Source: DAOUBA01 sp034432855
GTDB taxonomy: Bacteria > Chloroflexota > Anaerolineae > B4-G1
Direction of reading: 5' to 3'
DNA: 6,812 nt
NCBI GenBank assembly: GCA_034432855.1
Contig: DAOUBA010000120.1
Coordinates: forward strand, 1 to 6,812
The notes under the pieces are model-generated. The model was not told the DNA's origin. It saw only the letters and a program-made list of their open reading frames with translations, and did not search any database. A program made the translations under genes and the position numbers. Below, piece by piece: positions 1-6,400 of this stretch; position 1 is the stretch's first letter; each line of letters begins with the position of its first letter.

Positions 1-104
1 CCCCGGCGATGGATGCCATCTGGATTGGTGACAAGACTGCCGAGGAAGCCATGGCCGAGGCTGTACCGGAAGCCAACGCGATCCTGGAAGCGGAGCCTGA
101 TTAG
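1..104 (+). CDS. ABC sugar-binding protein, C-terminal end (partial)
   Basis: Only the last 33 codons are present, read from base 3 to the TAG at 102-104. The tail reads DAIWIGDKTAEEAMAEAVPE and continues with ANAIL before the stop. Family-1 extracellular sugar-binding proteins commonly end this way: a small residue-W-G step, then an amphipathic Ala/Glu helix with an 'AN.IL' pattern close to the stop. The protein would be a lipid-anchored or periplasmic receptor delivering a sugar or oligosaccharide to the importer. The permease pair downstream (1471-3307) supports the reading, because binding protein followed by two permeases is the standard order of CUT1 sugar importers. Here that order is interrupted by a SUMF1-like gene. 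So little sequence remains that the assignment rests mainly on tail pattern and context. Confidence 0.6.
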   Translation, partial: PAMDAIWIGDKTAEEAMAEAVPEANAILEAEPD

Positions 105-105
105 G

Positions 106-191
106 CCCACCGGAAGTAAGCATGGCCGTGCAAGATGTTCCAGGGATCACCGTGACAAGTCTTGCACGGCCATCGTTTGGTAACCGGTGGG
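106..191. repeat. Large two-stem inverted repeat after the binding-protein gene
   Basis: The outer arms are cccaccgg (106-113) and ccggtggg (184-191), an exact 8-bp complement. The inner arms are atggccgtgcaaga (122-135) and tcttgcacggccat (160-173), an exact 14-bp complement. An asymmetric internal loop (114-121 against 174-183) separates the two stems, and the apical loop is 136-159. The structure starts 2 bp after the stop codon. It could halt or protect the 3' end of the binding-protein transcript, but no T tract follows, so it is not a classical intrinsic terminator. A dispersed palindromic (REP- or MITE-like) element is an alternative. Confidence 0.75.
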
Positions 192-201
192 GTGTGTTTC
201 A

Positions 202-247
202 AGTAGCCGCGCTTTCCATAGCGCGCCATCTGGGAAGCGCGGCTACT
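202..247. repeat. Second intergenic palindrome (REP-like hairpin)
   Basis: The arm agtagccgcgctttcc (202-217) pairs with gggaagcgcggctact (232-247) over 16 positions, 15 Watson-Crick and one G-T, around a 14-nt loop. A competing 6-bp hairpin uses cgcgct (208-213) with agcgcg (220-225), so the element can fold in two mutually exclusive ways. Its sequence is unrelated to the hairpin at 106-191. Long GC-rich imperfect palindromes of this sort are often dispersed intergenic repeats, but copy number cannot be judged from one window. No T tract follows the stem. Confidence 0.7.
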
Positions 248-320
248 ATATGGGGGCGTTTCAGGGGAGTCATTCACAACACAGCCCGTCTTACTGACAG
301 AGGTCGGGCAGACCAAAACC

Positions 321-327
321 GGGAGGT
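321..327 (+). promoter_or_regulatory. Shine-Dalgarno of the SUMF1-like gene
   Basis: The sequence gggaggt ends 5 nt before the ATG at 333, which supports that start. Just upstream, two small stems overlap and cannot form together: gcccg (284-288) with cgggc (305-309), and ggtc (302-305) with gacc (311-314). No convincing promoter boxes were seen in 248-320. Confidence 0.75.
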
Positions 328-332
328 AGAAA

Positions 333-1205
333 ATGAAACGGATCGTCCCGCTGTTCTTGCTCGCAGTTACCCTTTGCGCTGGCTGCCGTGGGCTGGGCTT
401 GACACCCGCGGGAGCACCTGCCCCTGTTTTGGGGGACACCCTGACCCGCACGAAGGACGGCATGGTCATGATGTATGTGCCGGCAGGGGAATTCCCGATG
501 GGAACGACGGACGGGTTCAAAGACGAACAGCCGGTGCACACCGTTTATCTGGACGGCTTTTGGATTGACCAGACGGAGGTGACCAACGAGCAATTCGCCG
601 CCTTCCTGAACGAAAAGGGAAATCAAGAAGAGGGCGGGGCAACGTGGCTGAATCTGAACATTGGCGGCGAGGAGTGCCTGATCGAGCAGGTGGGAGGTAA
701 GTATCGGCCCAAGAACGGGTATGCCGGACATCCTGTGGTATGTGTGACCTGGTATGGCGCGGCGGCGTACTGCGAGTGGGCAGGAGCGCGACTGCCGACA
801 GAGGCGGAGTGGGAGTATGCGTTCCGTGGGCCGGAAGAGCGCAAGTTCCCATGGGGGAATGAATTCGACTGTACTCTCTGTAACTCGTGGGGAGATGGTT
901 GCGATGGCTATGCCCGCACGTCGCCGGTAGGGAGTTTTCCGGGCGGGGCCAGTTGGTATGGGGCGCTCGATATGTTGGGGAACGTGTGGGAGTGGGTAGC
1001 GGACTGGTACGACGCGAATTACTATGCCAACTCGCCATCCCAGAATCCCACGGGCCCATCGTCTGGAGTGTATCGGGTGCTGCGTGGAGGCTCGTGGCAC
1101 ACCGGTCTGCACCCAACCGACTTGCCCCGTGCTTATCGCAACAAAGATCTCCCCTTCTTGTCTTATGGGTACGTGGGCTTCCGTTGTGCTGGGAATCCCC
1201 GATAA
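333..1205 (+). CDS. SUMF1/FGE-fold lipoprotein without the catalytic cysteines
   Basis: This 290-residue protein begins with a lysine/arginine-led hydrophobic signal (residues 1-17) ending in LCAGC, so Cys18 is a likely lipidation site; Cys at -3 is unusual for a lipobox. A single FGE-sulfatase domain (Pfam PF03781 type) fills about residues 43-287. Its landmarks are M-V-x-V-PAGEFPMG (44-57), DGFWIDQTEVTNEQFAAFL (74-92), HPVVCVTWYGAAAYCEWAGA (133-152), RLPTEAEWEYA (153-163), FPWGNEF (172-178), GNVWEWVADWYD (216-227), RVLRGGSW (248-255) and GFRC (282-285). True formylglycine-generating enzymes have two active-site cysteines shortly after RGGSW. Here that stretch reads HTGLHPTDLPRAYR, with none, so sulfatase activation is unlikely. 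Extra cysteines at 180, 183 and 190 (CxxCx6C) might bind metal or form disulfides. The gene lies between the binding-protein and permease genes. Role unknown: an anchored ligand-binding or accessory protein is an inference. Confidence 0.88.
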   Translation: MKRIVPLFLLAVTLCAGCRGLGLTPAGAPAPVLGDTLTRTKDGMVMMYVPAGEFPMGTTDGFKDEQPVHTVYLDGFWIDQTEVTNEQFAAFLNEKGNQEEGGATWLNLNIGGEECLIEQVGGKYRPKNGYAGHPVVCVTWYGAAAYCEWAGARLPTEAEWEYAFRGPEERKFPWGNEFDCTLCNSWGDGCDGYARTSPVGSFPGGASWYGALDMLGNVWEWVADWYDANYYANSPSQNPTGPSSGVYRVLRGGSWHTGLHPTDLPRAYRNKDLPFLSYGYVGFRCAGNPR

Positions 1206-1250
1206 GTTGTTGCCTGTACATAACCGGAGTTTGGACAAAAACACCTCTGT

Positions 1251-1267
1251 CCCGGCGCTAAGCCGGG
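1251..1267. repeat. GC-rich hairpin downstream of the SUMF1-like gene
   Basis: The arms cccggc (1251-1256) and gccggg (1262-1267) pair perfectly around a 5-nt loop, 46 bp after the stop codon. It is compact like a terminator stem, but the following bases (ccgaatac) have no T run. Termination or pausing is possible but unproven. Confidence 0.45.
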
Positions 1268-1279
1268 CCGAATACTGCA

Positions 1280-1304
1280 CCTTACTCCAAACATCCCAGT
1301 AAGG
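1280..1304. repeat. 7-bp hairpin with a loop that can pair upstream
   Basis: The arms ccttact (1280-1286) and agtaagg (1298-1304) pair perfectly around an 11-nt loop. The segment tccaaac (1286-1292), mostly in the loop, is also an exact complement of gtttgga (1229-1235). A long-range or pseudoknot-like contact is therefore possible. This could belong to a structured 5' leader of the permease operon, but no known riboswitch class was recognised. Confidence 0.35.
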
Positions 1305-1360
1305 GCGGGAGGCCGCTCAGTTATCCATTCCTTATCCCGTTGAACCCGGGGAGAGACAAC

Positions 1361-1382
1361 GCTGGCCTCTCGGCAGGCCAGC
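1361..1382. repeat. 8-bp hairpin in the permease leader
   Basis: The arms gctggcct (1361-1368) and aggccagc (1375-1382) are exact complements around a 6-nt loop (ctcggc). It lies about 90 bp before the first permease start. With no T tract after it, it is better read as part of a leader or as a pause hairpin than as a terminator. Confidence 0.5.
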
Positions 1383-1433
1383 CCCCAAGACGCCGCTCTT
1401 GTTTCGAGCCGGGGGGCCGGCGCTCTCACCATA

Positions 1434-1461
1434 GAACATAATGTTGAGAACATAATGTTGA
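1434..1461 (+). repeat. Perfect 14-bp tandem duplication before the permease operon
   Basis: The unit gaacataatgttga occurs twice head to tail (1434-1447 and 1448-1461). Each copy contains aacat-a-atgtt, two exact 5-bp inverted arms around one central base, so the tract is also two tandem small palindromes. It sits directly against the Shine-Dalgarno aggagg (1461-1466). Each unit also contains cataat, which resembles a -10 box, but no matching -35 was found at the right spacing. A double operator, an RNA element controlling translation initiation, or a neutral slippage duplication are all possible. Confidence 0.85.
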
Positions 1462-1466
1462 GGAGG
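1461..1466 (+). promoter_or_regulatory. Shine-Dalgarno of the first permease gene
   Basis: The strong site aggagg lies 4 nt before the ATG at 1471. It selects 1471 over the out-of-frame ATGs at 1441 and 1455 inside the duplicated repeat, neither of which has a Shine-Dalgarno of its own. Confidence 0.8.
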
Positions 1467-1470
1467 ACAT

Positions 1471-2376
1471 ATGGCTGCGCTAGTCCACTGGCTGAAGAAA
1501 CCGGCGGGGAGACGGACAATCGTGGGTTACATCTTTATCGCCCCTTTCATTCTGGGGTTCATTATATGGTTTCTGATCCCTGCATTGACCTCCCTCTGGA
1601 TGGCTTTTCAGGACTGGAACATGATCAAGCCACCCAGCTTTGTTGCGTTAGGCAATTTCAGGGATTTATTTAAGGACAAACTTTTCTGGCAATCATTGAA
1701 AGTGACCACCGCCTATACGGCCATTTCGGTACCACTGACTATGGTTCTGGCTTTTCTGTTGGCCCTCCTGATGAATACCAAAGTGCGCGGGATCACGGTC
1801 TTTCGCACTATTTACTACATGCCCGGTATCGTGCCAGCAGTAGCCAACGCCGTCCTGTGGGCCTGGATCCTGAACTCGGAGTTCGGCTTGCTCAATGCAT
1901 TTCTGCACTTCTTGGGCTTGCCCAAGATTTTGTGGTTGCAGGAGCCAGGGTGGGCACTACCGGCCCTGATCCTGATGAGCCTGTGGGGCCTTGGCGGGCC
2001 GATGGTCATCTATCTGGCCGGACTGCAGGGCATCCCTAACGAATTCTATGAAGCAGCGGAGATTGACGGCGCAGGTGGGTGGGCGAAACTGTGGCACGTG
2101 ACGATCCCGCTGATGTCGCCGGTCATTTTCTTCAGCCTGATCATGGGAATTATCGGCACTTTTCAGGTCTTTACCGCCGGTTATCTGATCACAAACGGCG
2201 GCCCGCAGAATGCGACCCTTTTCTACGTCCTTTACCTGTATCGCAATGCCTTCCAATACCTGAGGATGGGGTACGCGGCTGCCCTGGCGTGGGTGCTCGC
2301 CCTGATCATCATGGGGTTGACCGCGTTCATCTTCAGGGGGCTGGGCGGGCGAATATACTATGAGGAAGCCGGTTAA
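1471..2376 (+). CDS. Sugar ABC transporter permease, MalF/LacF/UgpA type
   Basis: This 301-residue inner-membrane protein is one half of the transmembrane channel of a CUT1-type sugar importer. Six hydrophobic spans are visible at about residues 17-42, 77-100, 114-136, 162-184, 214-236 and 268-289. The cytoplasmic EAA loop that docks on the ATPase is clear: EAAEIDG at 194-200, nine residues, then V-T-I-P at 210-213. FYVLYLYRNAFQYLRMGYAA (251-270) is a typical UgpA/LacF late-loop sequence. The length suits the short LacF/UgpA class without the large MalF periplasmic insert. The start is fixed by a strong Shine-Dalgarno. The stop lies 10 bp before the second permease, so the two are almost certainly co-transcribed and assemble as a heterodimer. 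The sugar cannot be read from the permease sequence. Confidence 0.95.
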   Translation: MAALVHWLKKPAGRRTIVGYIFIAPFILGFIIWFLIPALTSLWMAFQDWNMIKPPSFVALGNFRDLFKDKLFWQSLKVTTAYTAISVPLTMVLAFLLALLMNTKVRGITVFRTIYYMPGIVPAVANAVLWAWILNSEFGLLNAFLHFLGLPKILWLQEPGWALPALILMSLWGLGGPMVIYLAGLQGIPNEFYEAAEIDGAGGWAKLWHVTIPLMSPVIFFSLIMGIIGTFQVFTAGYLITNGGPQNATLFYVLYLYRNAFQYLRMGYAAALAWVLALIIMGLTAFIFRGLGGRIYYEEAG

Positions 2377-2386
2377 GAGGTGAGCC

Positions 2387-3307
2387 ATGGCAACAATGAG
2401 TGTCAGTGTGGCAAAGAGTGCTCTTCGAGCACGGCGTAGCAAATTGGGTCGCAGGTGGCTCTCTCGGGTCTTGATTTGGGCGGTGCTACTCATAGGAGCG
2501 TTGGTGATGTTGTTTCCGCTTATATGGATGGTGAGCAGTTCCCTCAAACTGGAACAGAGGGTCTTTATGTTCCCGCCCCAGTTGATCCCCAACCCGGTGC
2601 GTTTTCAGAATTACGTGGAGGCGCTGACCTACAAGCCGTTCCCGGTCTATCTCAGAAACACCGTTTTTCTGGTGGTGATGAACGAGTTGGCGATTGTGTT
2701 GGCCGCTTCGTTCTGCGCCTACGGCTTTGCCCGTCTGCGTTTTCCGGGCCGTGATTTCTGGTTCAGCACGGTGTTGTTCACCATGATGGTGCCCACGGTG
2801 GTTATGATGGTGCCCCAGTTTGTGATGTTCAGGCGGTTGGGCTGGATTGACACGTTCTTGCCACTGACGGTGCCGTATTTCTTTGGGGGCGGGGGGTTCA
2901 ACATCTTCTTGCTGCGCCAGTTCTTTCGCACCATACCGGAGGAGTTGGCCGATGCGGCGCGTATAGACGGCTGTAACGAGTTCACCATCTACGCTCGCAT
3001 TATGCTGCCGTTGTCCAAGCCGGCGTTGATTACGGTGGCGATCTTTACCTTTCTTGGTACGTGGAACGATTTCATGCAGCCGCTGCTATATCTCAACTCG
3101 CCGGAACGGTTCACCCTGGCCATCGGCCTGGTGAATTTCCGCGCCTCGTTCGGTTCCGGGCTGGTGTCCACGGGAGCAGGCGGGCGGTCGCGCTGGGACT
3201 TGTTGATGGCCTTTGCGACGGCGATGACCGTGCCGGTGCTCATCGTCTTCTTCCTCGCCCAGCGCTACTTCGTGCAGGGCGTGGTGATGACCGGGCTCAA
3301 GGGTTGA
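2387..3307 (+). CDS. Sugar ABC transporter permease, MalG/LacG/UgpE type
   Basis: This 306-residue protein is the partner channel subunit. Hydrophobic spans lie at about residues 27-49, 92-113, 126-148, 157-178, 210-230 and 273-295. The EAA loop reads ELADAARIDG (186-195), nine residues, then IMLP (205-208), with Asp in place of the usual first Glu. FNIFLLRQFF (171-180) just before the loop and the C-terminal QRYFVQGVVMTGLKG (292-306) are hallmarks of the MalG/UgpE group. The start at 2387 follows gaggtg (2377-2382) by 4 nt; an in-frame ATG at 2396 is less well placed. The loop before the last span (about 254-268, Gly/Ser-rich) is somewhat longer than usual. No ATPase gene follows; a secreted glycosidase does. 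Confidence 0.95.
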   Translation: MATMSVSVAKSALRARRSKLGRRWLSRVLIWAVLLIGALVMLFPLIWMVSSSLKLEQRVFMFPPQLIPNPVRFQNYVEALTYKPFPVYLRNTVFLVVMNELAIVLAASFCAYGFARLRFPGRDFWFSTVLFTMMVPTVVMMVPQFVMFRRLGWIDTFLPLTVPYFFGGGGFNIFLLRQFFRTIPEELADAARIDGCNEFTIYARIMLPLSKPALITVAIFTFLGTWNDFMQPLLYLNSPERFTLAIGLVNFRASFGSGLVSTGAGGRSRWDLLMAFATAMTVPVLIVFFLAQRYFVQGVVMTGLKG

Positions 3308-3438
3308 GCACAGCTCGAGAACTGGGGCGAAAGGCCGGTTTATCCCACAGCACGATCACAAAGGGAGTGGTTGGATGAAACAAACTGACGTTTAATTTGT
3401 GGACCTCAGCATTGGCGTTGAAAAATTTTAAGGAGGCA
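3308..3438 (+). other. Gap between permease and glycosidase genes
   Basis: This 131-bp gap shows no convincing intrinsic terminator. The only stem noticed is weak: aactgg (3320-3325) against ccggtt (3335-3340), with one G-T pair. The right half is AT-rich. A poor promoter-like pair (ttggat at 3371 and taattt at 3393, 16 nt apart) could allow separate transcription, but the match is too weak to call. Read-through from the permeases is plausible. Confidence 0.4.
3430..3436 (+). promoter_or_regulatory. Shine-Dalgarno that decides the glycosidase start
   Basis: The strong site aaggagg is 8 nt before the ATG at 3445 but only 2 nt before the in-frame ATG at 3439. This favours 3445. A further in-frame ATG at 3463 has gaggag 4 nt upstream and would still leave an intact signal peptide. 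Confidence 0.75.
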
Positions 3439-3444
3439 ATGAAC

Positions 3445-6400
3445 ATGCAAGCGAGGAGATGGATGTATCGGCTTTTAGCCCACAGAAAGGCGCTGGTTTC
3501 GATTCCGATGGTGGTGGTTTTCATCCTGCTTTGCGCCCTGGGGAATCCGGCGCCGTCGTCATGGGTCACCCACGCGGCATACACCCCAGGCGTGCCGCCG
3601 GCTGTGGATCCGGGCACACCGCGATACTCTGGGCTGTCGAACCCCGTTCCGGCGGAATCAGTGGCCTATAATCCCGCCACCAGTATGCTGCAGGCCATCT
3701 TTGACGCCGATGTGGCCGCCGGGGGCAACTCTTACTGGATCGACCGCATACTCCAACGGCCATACCTGAGCGCCGATTATCAGAATGCCTTGTTCACCCG
3801 AGGCCGCGCTCTGTACATGTATTATTACTCGCCGGGGACGCTCGGCTTTGCCGGCGGCTACGCCTATCGTGAGCGCCCGACCGGCAGCAATCAGAATCTG
3901 TACACCATCACCATTTCCGGGTCGGGCCTCTCCGAGGATCTTTCCCAGCGGGTGCAGTATCCCAGTTATGCCTCCGCCGTGTTTACCCGCAGCGGCCTGA
4001 GAGTGGTGGAGCGCAAATTCATCACCTACAACAACGTGGCGGTGACTGTGCTCACGCTTACCAATACCGGCAGTTCCGGCGCTTCCGTAACCTTGACGGC
4101 AAGTTCCCCTATTGCAACGACCGCTTCGGGTAGCACCGAACTGGTTGGGACGGTCACCCTCCGCTATGGCCTCTCCACCATTTACCCCAGATTCAGCGGC
4201 GATGGGTTTACGGTGAGCGGCTCGAGTTTGACCAGGAGTGTGACACTGAATGCAGGCCAGTCTATCACGCTCAAATTGCAACTGGGTGCCCTGGCCAACG
4301 AGATCCCCGAATCGGCCACAGAGTATGAGCGTTACAAGAATTACGATGCCGAAACGGCCTTCCGAACCCACATCCGGGAGTACAACCAGTGGTGGGTAGA
4401 CAATGTGCCCTACATTGACCTCCCCGACCAAAATATCAAAAAGATGGCCTATTATCGGCTCTTTTTGAATCGCTATAACTACTTCGATGGCAATATCCCG
4501 GGGAACGATTTCCAGTTTCCTGTCTCCATCGAGGGCGTGATGGGCTACAACAACGCGATCCAGTTGACCCAGTGCATGCACATGCAGGACCTCAAGTACT
4601 TCCGCAATCCCATCTATGCCTACGGCAACTGGATTTCGTCGGGTGAAAGCTCAAAGTACGGGCCGTTTACCGATAACCCCGGCGATACCGCTCACTGGGG
4701 GGTAGGCAATCCCTACGGCACCTACGAGCAGTACATTGCCTTTGAGGCTTTCGAAAGTTTCAAGGTGCATGGAGGCGAGCCGGCGTTGTTGAACAACTTG
4801 GCTCGCTATGCCGAAGGCGATGTGAAGGGCCAGTTGATCAAGTACGACACGAACAACAATTACTTGATTGCGTATGCCGATGGAGCACTCACCGGCAACG
4901 ACGCGGATGCCGTGGCCCTCGCCTACTACCAGCGGGCTCAGGAACGTACGGAAACCTCCTTCTGGTGGGCCGGCGCCAGGGCAGCTGCCGCAGCCTATGC
5001 CCTGCTAGGCAACACCAGCAAGGCCAACGAAATGAACACGCTCGCCAGCAACATCCGCAACGCCATCCTGACCAATTTGTGGGATAACGCGGCGGCTTCT
5101 TCCGGCGGCAAGGTCTTCAAGCAGCGGGACATCCAGAGTTGGAGCCTGGTCCCCTGGAAGGACCAGCAGAACTGGGCGCCCTTCATCGCCGGGCCGGACC
5201 TGGTTCCCAATACGGCGGACTATCGGGAAGCGTTGCGCTTCTATGCGGACAAGGCCCAGATGCCGATCATGCCCTTCTACACCGCCAATCAGGCCGATAA
5301 GGCCGCAGCCGTGGCGGCCGGGGTAGGCGGATCCAACAACTTTTCCAACATCAATGCTACCCTCCAGGGGCAGATCTTCCTGAGTGCGCTGCGGTATTAC
5401 CCCTCCAATTACATCACTCAAGAGATGTACCGCAAACTCATCGAATGGCTGACCTGGACCCAGTACATCAATGGCGATAACCGTCTGCCCGACAACAACG
5501 AGTTCTGGGCCGACTACAACCCCAGCACGGGTTCGATGTACCGCTCCTGGATTCACCACAACATCCTGGGCGCGTACAATTTCCTGCTCATCGAGGGCGT
5601 GATGGGCGTCGTGCCCCGCGCAGACAACATCGTGGAACTCTGGCCCATTGATGTGGGCTATGAATACTTTACCCTCAACAATCTGCGCTACCACGGCAGA
5701 AACCTTACCCTGGTCTGGGATCGGCCCGGAGGCACCGACTACTACGCCAACGCACCGGAGGGCTATTCGCTGTACCTGGATGGGCAACGGGTGTTTACCG
5801 TCAGCGACCTGACGCGCCTCACCTGGAATTCGAGCACCGGGCAGGTGACTATTCTGAGCACGCCGGCTACCGTCAACTTTAGCACTTCCGCTTCGCTGCC
5901 TACGGCCCTCCAGGTCAGTCACGCGAACAACCCCCGCATGGTGGACATCGCCCAGAAGGCCGGCGTGGATATTTCGTCCGCCACGGGCGGTCTCCCCAAC
6001 CTGGCGCAGGGCAAGAGCGTCAGCGCTTCCTATACCGCCAGCGGCACGAATGCCGCCAACGCCGTGGACGGCTTCACCGTCAGCGGTATCCCGGTCACCA
6101 ATTTCCCCAACCCCATCTGGGGTACCCAGGGCTCGTCCAACTCCCAAGACTGGCTCGAAGTCAATCTCGGCACCTCGACGGCCTTCGATACAGTCAAACT
6201 CTACTTCTACGACAACAAGAACTTTGGCATCGGTGGCAATACCTACCGTCCGCCGAGCGCCTACACCATCCAGTACTATACCGGCTCGACCTGGGCGGAT
6301 GTCCCCGGTCAAGTTAAGGAACCGAGCATGCCAAGGCCGAACTACAACAGGGTCACCTTCCCGGCGATAACGGCGCAGCGAGTGCGGGTGTTGGTCACGC

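Noticed and set aside
106..247. CRISPR array
   Set aside because: The repeats are inverted arms of two unrelated hairpins, not regularly spaced direct repeats.
122..568. 148-codon plus-strand frame starting in the first hairpin
   Set aside because: It runs through both hairpins and then overlaps the SUMF1-like gene in another frame, with no family resemblance.
333..1205. Calling the SUMF1-like gene a genuine formylglycine-generating enzyme or sulfatase activator
   Set aside because: The active-site cysteines after RGGSW are missing and no sulfatase gene is present in the window.
1251..1267. Intrinsic terminator of the SUMF1-like gene
   Set aside because: The stem is good, but there is no T run after it.
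291..1280. 329-codon and 234-codon open frames on the minus strand
   Set aside because: They mirror the SUMF1-like gene, whose plus frame has a full domain, a signal peptide and a Shine-Dalgarno.
1455..1673. 72-codon frame from the ATG in the second copy of the duplicated repeat
   Set aside because: It has no Shine-Dalgarno of its own and overlaps the permease in another frame.
3375..3395. Mini-ORF of six codons (MKQTDV) before the glycosidase
   Set aside because: It has only a weak gggagtgg-like site upstream and no run of regulatory codons; it is too short to separate from chance.
3439..3441. Upstream in-frame ATG as start of the glycosidase
   Set aside because: It lies only 2 nt from the aaggagg site, too close for normal initiation; 3445 has 8 nt.
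3658..4581. 307-codon open frame on the minus strand
   Set aside because: Antisense shadow of the glycosidase N-terminal region, with no convincing start signal or domain.
5005..6312. 435-codon open frame on the minus strand
   Set aside because: It lies wholly antisense to the glycosidase frame, is low-complexity (Gly/Val/Arg-rich) and shows no recognisable domain. The plus frame has a signal peptide and clear F5/8C and WPIDV motifs.
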